From: Mesorhizobium shangrilense
GTDB taxonomy: Bacteria; Pseudomonadota; Alphaproteobacteria; Rhizobiales; Rhizobiaceae
Assembly: GCF_040537815.1 (NCBI RefSeq)
Contig: NZ_JBEWSZ010000002.1
Span: forward strand, 248,001-312,000
Direction of reading: 5' to 3'
DNA: 64,000 nucleotides
Positions 32,499 to 40,788 of the stretch are shown here, piece after piece. The notes below the pieces were generated by a model. That model saw only the letters and a program-made list of their open reading frames with translations. It made no database searches and had not been told where the DNA came from. Both the position numbers and the translations under genes were made by a program. Position 1 is the stretch's first letter. Each line of letters opens with the position of its first letter.

Positions 32499-32519
32499 AA
32501 AAACCGGGCATTTGCCCGG
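32499..32519 (-). terminator. Rho-independent terminator of the DUF3445 gene
   Basis: On the minus strand ccgggca-aa-tgcccgg is followed by TTTTT. It lies in the 127-base gap before hss, which therefore is transcribed separately. Confidence 0.8.
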
Positions 32520-32578
32520 CGACCCTGCGCTACATCACAGATCATTGTCACAAACCAGCGAAAAGCGCCAACCAGCGG

Positions 32579-33520
32579 CTAGGCGTCGCTGGCCATGTGG
32601 TTAAGGAGTGCGACCAGCCGGTCGCGATCGGACGTCATGCCCTTGTAGTCGAGCTGGGCGAGATCGAGGGCTTCCAGCTGTGCCGCAAAGGATGTTGCAA
32701 GCGCTTTCCTGTCGGGGTGACCAGCCAGCACCCGCAAAGGGTCGATATGGATGCGGATGGTGAACAGGATATCGCGGGAGGCGGGGAGTTTGCGCAGCGT
32801 CTGCCGCTCGACGCGGATGAAGGCGTGGGCGTTGATGTCGCCGTCCGGGAATCTCGAGGGTCGGTTGGTGGCGCGGTCGATGCGCTGGATGTCGGAGAGC
32901 GGGTGGTAGAGCGCGTCATCCGACTGGATCGACCAGTTGTAACGCTCCACGGCCTGGCCCTGGAGGCCGTCGAACATGCGGTTGATCAGCTCCGCCGGAC
33001 GCGTGCCCGGACCGAAGCCCGGCACCGGCGCGTGGATCTCCTGCAGCGGTCGGCCGAACTTCTCGATCAGCGACCATGAAGAGGGAAAGCACAGCGAGCC
33101 GGCGACGAGCCGCCAGCCGCTCTCGCCACGGCGCATCAGGATCAGATCTTCCTGGACGAGAAGGGATGCCGCGACGAGAGGAGCATCATTGAACCCGCCA
33201 GCGCCAATGCCGCTGCCCGAATCCGCGCCAACCAACTCGATGCCTTCGCCGGTGCGGCGATGGGTTTGCGGGAAGTGCGTCGGCAGATACTCCGCAAGCA
33301 GGCCGAGCACCTCACGCTGGGCATCGCGTGTGCCATCCTCCTCGACAAAGATCCGCTCGGGGATCTCCGCGTAAAGCCGGCGTTTCTCTGCAAGGTAGGG
33401 CAGCAGATGGTCGTCGACCTCGATCCATCTGTCGGGGTCGAGCGGCTTCAGCCCGATGGTGAACAGTTTCGAGGAACCGTCATAGGGCGTGTGGGTGGGC
33501 ACGGCCTGGCGCTGGTTCAT
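32579..33520 (-). CDS. DUF3445 protein (heme-dependent oxidative N-demethylase-like)
   Basis: A 313-residue protein matching my memory of the DUF3445/HODM alpha-subunit-like family: IGLKPLDPDRWIEVDD near the N-terminus, a central VQEDLILMRRGESGWRLVAGSLCFPSSWSLIEKFG block, then IHAPVPGF, and RVERQTLRKLPAS near the C-terminus. Related proteins bind heme through a PAS-like fold and demethylate small amines such as dimethylamine. No partner subunit genes are adjacent, so the substrate is open. The start ATG 33520 has no clear ribosome site. Its operon partners upstream are the pabC-like and pabB genes, 66 bases away. Confidence 0.8.
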   Translation of the reverse strand: MNQRQAVPTHTPYDGSSKLFTIGLKPLDPDRWIEVDDHLLPYLAEKRRLYAEIPERIFVEEDGTRDAQREVLGLLAEYLPTHFPQTHRRTGEGIELVGADSGSGIGAGGFNDAPLVAASLLVQEDLILMRRGESGWRLVAGSLCFPSSWSLIEKFGRPLQEIHAPVPGFGPGTRPAELINRMFDGLQGQAVERYNWSIQSDDALYHPLSDIQRIDRATNRPSRFPDGDINAHAFIRVERQTLRKLPASRDILFTIRIHIDPLRVLAGHPDRKALATSFAAQLEALDLAQLDYKGMTSDRDRLVALLNHMASDA

Positions 33521-33586
33521 GTTTGTGCGCCGGCATTTGCCGCGATGTATCGTCCCTTGGTCAGAACGGTCTCCTTCCGACCTGCG

Positions 33587-34249
33587 TCAGGCCAGCCTTG
33601 CGGGCATCAGGCCACGCAGCGAATTGCCGACGAAGATTGCCTTGGCGGATCTCAGTTTGTCCCATGTGTAAACGGCTTCATGGGCACGGCCTTCATCCAG
33701 CAGTTCACCGCGCAATACGCCAGGCAGCAGGCCGCAATCGATCCGGGGCGTCGCCAGCGTGCCGTCGCCGAAATCGGCGAAGATGTTGGTGATCGTGCCC
33801 TCGCAGACCTCGCCGCGCTCGTTGGCCAGCACAACCTCGTCGGCCTGGCTGATGAGGAATTCGGCGCGCGCCCGCTGGTAGGCATCGCGCCGGCTGGTCT
33901 TGTGACGCAGCAGCGCGTCGGCTGAATCGAGCCGCGTGCGTGCAAGCTGCAGCCGCCAGACCTTGTCGGCTACGGATTGTTCATAAGGCTGTGCCGAGGC
34001 CGCGACATGGCCGCCATCGGACAGGACAAGGCGCAGGCGCATCGCCGCCCTGGCGCCGTCGACAGCCTGTTTCAAGGCGTCCGCGATCTTGACCGGGTCA
34101 AACGCGAAGTCCAGCTCCGTTGCCGAAGCATGGAGACGTGCGAGATGGCGGTGGAGGCGCAGGAAGCCGGAACCCGGCTGCCAACGCATGGTTTCGATCA
34201 GCTCGAAGCCGGCTTTGTTCCCGTCGCGAAGCGCGCCTTGAGCAGACAC
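33587..34249 (-). CDS. pabC: Class IV aminotransferase, 4-amino-4-deoxychorismate lyase-like
   Basis: A 220-residue PLP enzyme that probably releases pyruvate from aminodeoxychorismate to give p-aminobenzoate. It has the FELIETMRWQPGSGFLRLHRHLARL start typical of this short subfamily, the PLP-lysine region LLRHKTSRRDAYQRAR, and EVVLANERGEVCEGTITNIF. The proposed start is GTG 34249 inside the end of pabB, an overlap of 52 bases. The ribosome site there is too close to the GTG, so the exact start is uncertain and may lie further downstream. The overlap suggests tight coupling with pabB for folate synthesis. Confidence 0.8.
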   Translation of the reverse strand: MSAQGALRDGNKAGFELIETMRWQPGSGFLRLHRHLARLHASATELDFAFDPVKIADALKQAVDGARAAMRLRLVLSDGGHVAASAQPYEQSVADKVWRLQLARTRLDSADALLRHKTSRRDAYQRARAEFLISQADEVVLANERGEVCEGTITNIFADFGDGTLATPRIDCGLLPGVLRGELLDEGRAHEAVYTWDKLRSAKAIFVGNSLRGLMPARLA

Positions 34250-35343
34250 TCCTGATACTCCTCCTCAGCCGTCGAATCAAAGACGACGCCGCCGCCGACA
34301 TTGTAGACGGCCTCGCCGCTGGAGAAGAGCGAGATGGTGCGGATCGCCACGGAAAAGCGCATCGTGCCCCCTGGCGCGATCCAGCCTGTGGCGCCGCAAT
34401 AAACGTCTCGCGGCGTCCCTTCAAGACCGTGCAGGATTTCCATGGCGCGAATTTTTGGCGCGCCGGTGATCGAGCCGCAGGGAAACAGCGCCGCGAAGAT
34501 ACGGCGAATGGTGAGATCAGGCAGCAATTTCGCTCGCACGTCGCTGACCATCTGGTGGACGGTCGGATAGCTCTCGATGCGAAACAGCGCAGGCACTTCC
34601 AGAGTGCCGACCTCGCTGATCAGCGAGATATCGTTGCGCAGGAGATCGACGATCATCCGGTTCTCGGCCTGGTTCTTCTCGTCGTTGCGCAGGAACTCCT
34701 TCATCCGCTGGTCTTCCGCCGGGGTCACGCCGCGCGGTGCGGTGCCCTTCATCGGATGCGTCTCGATCATGCCCGTGGCGTCGATCTCGAAGAAGAGTTC
34801 GGGTGAGCGCGACAGCACTATGGGATCACCGAGCGTGATCAAGGCGCCGTATTTGACGGGCTGACGCTCGGTCAGCGCGTCGAAGGCGGCGAGCGGATCG
34901 CCCGACCATTGCGCATGGATCGGAAAGGTGAGGTTGGCCTGATAGCAGTCGCCCTCGCGGATGTGCCGATGGAGCCGGGAGAAGCGCTTTTCATAGTCCG
35001 CCGGCGACCATGTCGCCCTGGCGTCGAAGATCGGCCCGTTGGTGGGGGCTGCCGCGGATGGAACGACGAGCTCTTCGACCGGAGCATCGAAGACGCCGAG
35101 GCAGACAAGCGGGGCGCGACGTTCGCCTGGCAGCAGCGGAACGAGCTTTGGTTCGAGCAGGTAGCCGGCTTCGTAGGAGACATAGCCGGCCAGCCATTTG
35201 CCGGCGTCGTGGGCGGCCTGTGCGGCCTGGAATGCGGGTTCGAAATCCTCCGGTCCATGCGCCACGATGATGTCGGCCGGGCGGTCGAAGACCAGCTGGC
35301 GCGCGCTCTCATCATTGCGGAATATCGCGGAGGGCAGGGACAT
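34198..35343 (-). CDS. pabB: Aminodeoxychorismate synthase component I
   Basis: Forms 4-amino-4-deoxychorismate from chorismate using ammonia from a PabA partner (not in this window). The 381 residues carry the chorismate-binding core: ETHPMKGTAPRG (the PIKGT active-site motif with Lys, here with Met in second place), NRMIVDLLRNDIS, PALFRIESYPTVHQMVSDV, and FPCGSITGAPKIRAMEI. Length and motif order fit PabB more than TrpE. It is followed by the overlapping pabC-like gene. The ATG 35343 start has a weak ribosome site. Confidence 0.92.
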   Translation of the reverse strand: MSLPSAIFRNDESARQLVFDRPADIIVAHGPEDFEPAFQAAQAAHDAGKWLAGYVSYEAGYLLEPKLVPLLPGERRAPLVCLGVFDAPVEELVVPSAAAPTNGPIFDARATWSPADYEKRFSRLHRHIREGDCYQANLTFPIHAQWSGDPLAAFDALTERQPVKYGALITLGDPIVLSRSPELFFEIDATGMIETHPMKGTAPRGVTPAEDQRMKEFLRNDEKNQAENRMIVDLLRNDISLISEVGTLEVPALFRIESYPTVHQMVSDVRAKLLPDLTIRRIFAALFPCGSITGAPKIRAMEILHGLEGTPRDVYCGATGWIAPGGTMRFSVAIRTISLFSSGEAVYNVGGGVVFDSTAEEEYQECLLKARFATGTKPASS

Positions 35344-35527
35344 GGGACTCGGGTGCTGCAGTCGATGACGACGTCGACCGCTCTATATGGGGACCCGTTC
35401 CGGTGCAATCGAGGGAGCGGCGTCGGAAGACGCAAAGGCGGCCTCGCGGCAGATGCCAACCGGCGACACCCTGGCGGCGACACCCAAGGGGGCGCCGCCA
35501 GGCTGTCGGTTGATGCCGGAAGGCCGG

Positions 35528-36322
35528 TCAGGTGTTGCTGGAGGTTCCCGCCGAAGGGAAGCGGCGGGCGAATTCCTTTTCGTCGCCGGCTGCGAGCAGT
35601 TTCGCCTGCTCGACCCAGTGCTCGCGCTCGACGCGACCACCGAACTGCAGCGCATGTTCGATCCGCTCGATGTCGGCGGGCGTCCATGCGGCGATCTGGG
35701 CGAAGGTCGTGACACCTTGCCCCTTGAGCAGTTTTTCGTTGACCGGGCCGATGCCGATCAGACGGCGCAGATTGTCGGGCTTGCTCGTCGTGGCGGCCTT
35801 GGCAGGCGCGGGTGCCGCCTTCTTGGCTGCGGGTGCAGGCTTTGCCGCTGCCGGCTTCGGTGCGGCCGCTTTCGGCGCGCTTGCCTTCGACGCGGCGGCT
35901 GCTGGCGCGGCCTTTGCGGCTGCGGGCTTGGCTGCCGGTTTCGCCGGGGCGGGCTTTGCAGGAGCAGGCTTGGCAGGCGCGGTTTTGGCAGGCGCGGTTT
36001 TGGCTGGTGCCGGGCTCGACATCACAGCCGCTGGCGCCTGGCTTGCCGCCTTTGCAGGCCCCGTGCTTGCCGTGGCGGACGTGCTGGCCGCGGGGGCGGC
36101 CTGCGCCTCACGCAGGCGACGCTCAAGGTCGGCGCGGGTCTTGCCGCATGCATCCAGTTCGCCGGTCAGCCGGTCACTGTCGGCGCGCAGCCTGTCGCGT
36201 TCGCTGCGCGTTCGATCGAGATCTCCACGCAAGCTGTCGAGTTCGCCGCGCAAACGCCCCCAGATGAACCAGCCCACCAACACACCTACCAGGAACGCCA
36301 CGAGCCAATAGAAAATTCCCAT
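35528..36322 (-). CDS. Membrane-anchored protein with coiled coil, Ala/Lys/Pro-rich linker and C-terminal helix-hairpin-helix domain
   Basis: A 264-residue protein of unknown function. Residues 1-22 form one transmembrane helix (YWLVAFLVGVLVGWFIWG). Residues 25-75 are a charged coiled coil rich in Arg/Leu/Asp. Residues about 76-185 are a histone H1-like stretch of Ala, Lys and Pro with tandem PAKTA/PAKPA units (DNA tandem repeat about 35936-36010). The last 80 residues (DNLRRLIGIGPVNEKLLKGQGVTT...) are a helix-hairpin-helix domain like the end of TfoX or predicted 5' nuclease-like proteins. Such a build could tether DNA or a ribosome-bound target to the inner membrane; this is inference. GAGAGAG precedes the ATG. 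Confidence 0.75.
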   Translation of the reverse strand: MGIFYWLVAFLVGVLVGWFIWGRLRGELDSLRGDLDRTRSERDRLRADSDRLTGELDACGKTRADLERRLREAQAAPAASTSATASTGPAKAASQAPAAVMSSPAPAKTAPAKTAPAKPAPAKPAPAKPAAKPAAAKAAPAAAASKASAPKAAAPKPAAAKPAPAAKKAAPAPAKAATTSKPDNLRRLIGIGPVNEKLLKGQGVTTFAQIAAWTPADIERIEHALQFGGRVEREHWVEQAKLLAAGDEKEFARRFPSAGTSSNT

Positions 36323-36746
36323 TTTCTCTCTCCAGTCGGATCCGTCCGCCGTGGCATGGAGTCATGACGTTTCGGCGAAGGACCATTCGATGGTGGTTCC
36401 ACGGTTCGTGGAACTGCCGGCTTCGATCGAGCTGTCGGGGATCGGCTTAGCTTGCCATAGCCGACGGCCATTGTCGCGTCTGCCGGAACGCCACGGTCGG
36501 CGAAGATATCCTCGGCCCGATCCGCTTGTGCTCCGGCTGAGCTTGAGGGCGGAGGCTATCATACAGCTTGCGGAAAGCTATCGGAAAACGTTCGGGCAGA
36601 GTTATTCAAGAACAAATATTTAGGACAAGAATAGACGGATTCCCAACATGCATTCCGGCTAAGCTGTTCTGCCGATCCTGCCTGCAAGCAAGGTGTACGG
36701 GATGTATTCGAGCATCGCCCACTGATGCCGGTTGTCGGCGCCTGCG
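36323..36746. other. Non-coding stretch of 424 bases
   Basis: Lies between the HhH protein gene (start 36322) and the end of the oligopeptidase gene, both on the minus strand. A perfect inverted repeat gttccacg/cgtggaac with a 3-base spacer is at 36396-36414, about 75-92 bases upstream of the HhH gene start and a possible operator. Around 36595-36640 the DNA is AT-rich. I see no gene or known RNA in it. Confidence 0.35.
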
Positions 36747-38585
36747 CTAACGGTCCAGCGCTTCGAGTTCGTCGATCAGGCCACTGATGACACCAAGGCC
36801 AATCTGCCAGAAGGCCGGGTCGGTGGCATCAAGGCCGAAGGGCGCCAGCAGCTGCGAATGATGCTTGGTGCCGCCGGCGCGCAGCATCTCGAAATACTTG
36901 TCCTGGAAGCCGCGCTCGGCGTTCTGGTAGACCGCGTAGAGCGAGTTCACCAGGCAGTCACCGAAGGCATAGGCATAGACGTAAAAAGGCGAATGGATGA
37001 AGTGCGGGATATAGGTCCAGAAGACCTCGTAGCCCTCGCGCAACCTGATCGCCGGTCCGAGGCTTTCCGCCTGCACCTCCAGCCAGAACTGGCCGAGCTT
37101 GTCGGAGGTCAGTTCGCCGTTCTTGCGTTCGGCGTGCACCTTGCGCTCGAATTCGTAGAAGGCGATCTGGCGCACGACCGTATTGATCATGTCCTCGACC
37201 TTCTGGGCGAGCATCGCCTTGCGCTCGCGCTTGTCGGTGGTCTGGTCGAGCAGCGAGCGGAAGGTCAGCATCTCGCCGAAAACCGATGCCGTCTCGGCCA
37301 GTGTCAGCGGGGTCGAGGCCATCAGCGCGCCCTGGCCGGCGGCCAGCACCTGGTGCACGCCGTGGCCGAGCTCGTGGGCCAGCGTCATCACATCGCGCGG
37401 CTTGCCCATGTAGTTCAGCAGCACGTAGGGATGCGCCGACGGCACGGTCGGATGGGCGAAGGCGCCGGGCGACTTGCCCGGACGTACCGGTGCGTCGATC
37501 CAGTTGCGGTCAAAGAAGGTCCGCGCAATCTCCGCCATGTCGGGTGAGAAGCGCTGATAGGCCGACAACACCGTGTCCCTGGCTTGGTCCCAACCGATCA
37601 CGGCCTGCGGGGTCTCGGGCAGCGGGGCGTTGCGGTCCCAGTGGTTCATCACCTCCATGCCGAGCCAGCGCGCCTTCATCGCATAGTAGCGGTGCGACAG
37701 GCGCGGATAGGCCTCGCGCACCGCGAGCGCCAATGCGTCCACGACGCTGCGCTCGACGCGGTTGGCGAGATGGCGTGAATCGGCGATATCCTTGAAACCA
37801 CGCCAGCGGTCGGAAATCTCCTTGTCCTTGGCCAGCGTGTTGGTGATCAGCGTGAAGGTGCGCAGGTTCTTGCGGAAGGTCGCGGCCAGCGCCTCGGAGG
37901 CCCTGCGACGCACCTCGCCATCGGCGTCCTGCAGGCGGTTCAGCGCCGGCTCGAGCGTCGTCTCCTCGCCGTCGATCTCGAAACGCAGGTCGGTCATCGT
38001 CTCGTCGAACAGGCGATTCCAGGCGCCGCGCCCGGTGATCGACTTCTCGTGGAAGAGCTGCTCGACGCGGTCCTCAAGCTGATAGGGCTTGTCCATGCGC
38101 AGGTCGAGCACCCATGGCCGGTAGTGGCCGAAAACAGGGTCGGCGGCGAGCGCGCTCTCGATCACGGCATCGTCGATCATGTTCAGTTCGAGCGCGAAGA
38201 ACAGAAGATGCGCGCTGGCGTCGGTCATCTTCTCCTGGATGTCGCCATAGAGCTTGGCGCGCTGCGGATCGGCCGTGTTCCCGGCATAGACCAGTCCGGC
38301 ATAGGAGACGATGCGACCGATCAGTTCCTCCAGCGCCTCATAGGCCTTGAGCGCCTCACCCAGCCTGCCTTCGCCGCCGCGTGCGGCCTCGGCCGCGAGC
38401 GTGCCTTTCCAGCGGCTCTCGAAGCTGGTCGCGTCCGTGGCGGCTCTCGCGATGTCGCGCTTCAGCTCCGGCGCATCCATGCCGGGGTAGAGATCGTTGA
38501 GGTTCCACTCCGGCAGATTGCCAAGCTCCGCCGCACCCTGACCGGATGCCGATGGCGCAAGTTGCCGAGCCGAAACCATATGCAT
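36747..38585 (-). CDS. pepF: Oligoendopeptidase F family metallopeptidase (M3B)
   Basis: A cytoplasmic zinc peptidase that degrades short peptides. The 612 residues contain the M3 zinc motif HELGH (His404, His408) within VMTLAHELGHGVHQ and a downstream Glu ligand in ETASVFGE. The N-terminal LPEWNLNDLYPGMDAPEL is typical of the PepF subfamily. ATG 38585 has GGAAGG 8 bases upstream; a second ATG follows six bases later. It is divergent from the response-regulator gene. No frameshift is seen. Confidence 0.95.
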   Translation of the reverse strand: MHMVSARQLAPSASGQGAAELGNLPEWNLNDLYPGMDAPELKRDIARAATDATSFESRWKGTLAAEAARGGEGRLGEALKAYEALEELIGRIVSYAGLVYAGNTADPQRAKLYGDIQEKMTDASAHLLFFALELNMIDDAVIESALAADPVFGHYRPWVLDLRMDKPYQLEDRVEQLFHEKSITGRGAWNRLFDETMTDLRFEIDGEETTLEPALNRLQDADGEVRRRASEALAATFRKNLRTFTLITNTLAKDKEISDRWRGFKDIADSRHLANRVERSVVDALALAVREAYPRLSHRYYAMKARWLGMEVMNHWDRNAPLPETPQAVIGWDQARDTVLSAYQRFSPDMAEIARTFFDRNWIDAPVRPGKSPGAFAHPTVPSAHPYVLLNYMGKPRDVMTLAHELGHGVHQVLAAGQGALMASTPLTLAETASVFGEMLTFRSLLDQTTDKRERKAMLAQKVEDMINTVVRQIAFYEFERKVHAERKNGELTSDKLGQFWLEVQAESLGPAIRLREGYEVFWTYIPHFIHSPFYVYAYAFGDCLVNSLYAVYQNAERGFQDKYFEMLRAGGTKHHSQLLAPFGLDATDPAFWQIGLGVISGLIDELEALDR

Positions 38586-38742
38586 CGCCGATACCTTCCA
38601 GAATCAAGATTTAAAAGGAGGAACAGGAAGCCGGTCAAATCCTAAGGAATTCGTTCACCGGGTTTTTTGAAACCTTATTTAGAACCCTGTGCCAAGATGA
38701 TCCACAGGGCGAATTTCCTCGGGCGGGCGTTGTTCATCAGTC

Positions 38743-40284
38743 ATGACAGGTTCCATACTCATAGTCGATGACGATCCCGTGCAGCGCCGGCTGCTCGAGG
38801 CCGCGGTGACGAAATTCGGCCACACGGCGATCGTCGCGGACGGCGGCGAGGCCGGTCTCGATATGCTCGACGGTCCCGGCGCGCGCGACGTGTCAGTGGT
38901 CATCCTCGATCTCGTCATGCCCGGCCTCGACGGCATCGGCGTGCTGAAGGCCATGCGCGAGCGCGGCATCCATATCCCTGTCATCGTGCAGACATCCCAA
39001 GGTGGCATCGACACCGTCGTTTCGGCCATGCGCCACGGCGCCTTTGACTTCGTCGTCAAGCCGGCCTCTCCCGACAAGCTGCAGGCATCGATCGGCAATG
39101 CGCTCAAGGTCGAGGCGATCGAGGGCGAGGTGCGGCGCACATCGCGCCGCAAGGGCGGTCATCTGAGCTTCAAGGACATGATCACGCAGAGCCCGGCGAT
39201 GGACCGCGTGATCCGTCTTGGCCAGAAGGCGGCCGCGTCCAACATCCCGATCCTGATCGAGGGTGAATCGGGCGTCGGCAAGGAACTGGTCGCGCGGGCC
39301 ATCCAGGGCACTGGCGATCGGCGCTCGAAACCCTTCGTCACCGTCAACTGCGGCGCCATTCCCGACAATCTGGTCGAGTCCATCCTGTTCGGTCACGAGA
39401 AGGGTTCGTTCACCGGCGCCACCGAAAAACACACCGGAAAATTCGTCGAGGCGCATTCGGGAACGCTGTTCCTCGACGAGATCGGCGACCTGCCGCTCGA
39501 CGTACAGGTCAAGCTGTTGCGCGCCGTGCAGGATGGCGAGGTCGATCCGGTCGGCGGACGCTCGACCGTCCGCGTCGACATCAGGCTGATCTCGGCGACG
39601 CACCGCAACCTGTTGCAGCAGGTCAAGGACGGCAAGTTCCGCGAGGACCTGTTCTACCGTCTCAACGTCTATCCGATCTTCGTGCCGCCGCTGCGCGACC
39701 GGCGCGACGACATCCCCTACCTTGTCGAGCATTTCATGGAGAAGGTGGCGCCAGCGGACACGCGCCACCGGCTTACCGGCATTTCGGCTGGCGCGCTTGC
39801 CATGCTGCGAGCCTATGACTGGCCAGGAAACATAAGGCAGTTGGAAAACGCCGTCTTCCGCGCTTCGGTGCTCTGCGACGGCGACGTGCTGACCGAGGAG
39901 GAGTTCCCGCAGATCCGGGCGCAGGTCAGCGGCACGGTCAACCTCGACGCACTGGGTGCGCAGCCGCAGCCCCCATTGCCGCCGGACACGCATGCGGGTG
40001 AAGACAACGCAAGGCAAGGCGAGGGGATCGCCATGCCCGGTCCGGATACGCAGGTCAGGCTCCAGCCCCGCTTCGGCACGCTGCGCGCGCTGGACGAGCG
40101 CGGCAATGTGCGCGCGCTTGCCGATGTCGAACTCGAAATGATCAAGCTCGCCATCGATCACTACAACGGCCAGATGAGCGAAGTCGCCCGCCGTCTCGGC
40201 ATCGGCCGCTCCACGCTGTACCGGAAGCTCAAGGAATACGGCATCGACCCGGAAACGGGTCGCGTCGAGCGGCTGGCATCCTAG
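38743..40284 (+). CDS. NtrC-family sigma-54 response regulator
   Basis: A 513-residue two-component regulator: receiver domain (acidic pocket Asp9-Asp11, phosphoacceptor Asp56 in VILDLVMPG, Lys in FVVKPAS), AAA+ domain (Walker A GESGVGKE at 174-181, Walker B GTLFLDEIGDL), and a Fis-type helix-turn-helix at the C-terminus (SEVARRLGIGRSTLYRKLKEYG). The sigma-54 contact loop reads GSFTGA (residues 221-226) instead of the consensus GAFTGA. No sensor kinase gene is beside it, so it is an orphan here. A linker of about 80 residues rich in Pro and Gln separates the AAA+ and DNA-binding parts. Its TAG stop is the first triplet of a dispersed repeat. Targets are unknown. Confidence 0.93.
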   Translation: MTGSILIVDDDPVQRRLLEAAVTKFGHTAIVADGGEAGLDMLDGPGARDVSVVILDLVMPGLDGIGVLKAMRERGIHIPVIVQTSQGGIDTVVSAMRHGAFDFVVKPASPDKLQASIGNALKVEAIEGEVRRTSRRKGGHLSFKDMITQSPAMDRVIRLGQKAAASNIPILIEGESGVGKELVARAIQGTGDRRSKPFVTVNCGAIPDNLVESILFGHEKGSFTGATEKHTGKFVEAHSGTLFLDEIGDLPLDVQVKLLRAVQDGEVDPVGGRSTVRVDIRLISATHRNLLQQVKDGKFREDLFYRLNVYPIFVPPLRDRRDDIPYLVEHFMEKVAPADTRHRLTGISAGALAMLRAYDWPGNIRQLENAVFRASVLCDGDVLTEEEFPQIRAQVSGTVNLDALGAQPQPPLPPDTHAGEDNARQGEGIAMPGPDTQVRLQPRFGTLRALDERGNVRALADVELEMIKLAIDHYNGQMSEVARRLGIGRSTLYRKLKEYGIDPETGRVERLAS

Positions 40285-40410
40285 AGCAGTTCACCGTTTC
40301 ACGGAAACGCAGAACCGCTCTATCTCTTCGTTTTAACGCAATTCCCAAGGGAAAACGCGATGCGTTTTTCCCGGGAGAACCGTTTCACACTTTTCCTGGA
40401 ATTTCTCTAG
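40282..40410. repeat. Dispersed rhizobial palindromic element, copy 2
   Basis: Begins with TAGAGCAGTTCACCG at the stop codon of the response regulator. It contains tttcacggaaacgcagaacc (shared exactly with the copy at 14793), ctcttcgttttaacgcaattcc, ggaaaacgcg and ends with ttttcctggaatttctctag. The outer ends tagagc/ctctag are near-inverted. This fits a full-length member of an abundant rhizobial intergenic repeat. Confidence 0.75.
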
Positions 40411-40788
40411 ACGCAAGGTCTGGTCCAGCTTCCCGTCATAGTGTCGGTGCCATGGACCAGTCCTTCGGGATGGTCCCCAGCGCCCTGACATGCGTGCACG
40501 GCGCTGTTCACGCATTTAAGGCAAACCGTAATAGATCGTGTATCGATTAACGACCGAATCGTGATCTAAACCAGTGGTTTACCAAGAAGCGCTGTACACA
40601 ATTTTTGACGGGATATCGCCACGGTGTTACCGCATTTCGGCTTCAATAAGTGATGATTAACCATTAGGGTTGATATTCGGATGCGATCCTGACGCATCTG
40701 TTTGGGGAAATCCGGGGACAGAAGACAGCCTGCAAGGCCTTTTGATTTGAACAGAATCGAACGACACACAAACGGGCGATCCTACCGT
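40411..40788 (+). promoter_or_regulatory. Promoter region of the DUF882 gene
   Basis: No gene is seen in this gap. It contains TTAACCAT (40657-40664), which matches a CtrA-type half site, and a second gattaac at 40546-40552 near a GANTC methylation site (gaatc, 40557-40561). Cell-cycle control of the downstream envelope peptidase is possible; low confidence. Confidence 0.3.

Noticed and set aside
35930..36015. Tandem repeats suggesting a minisatellite or regulatory array
   Set aside because: They encode the PAKTA/PAKPA units of the HhH protein linker in frame.
36351..36623. 90-codon plus-strand frame in the gap before the HhH gene
   Set aside because: No ribosome site, no signal or domain, odd composition; treated as non-coding.
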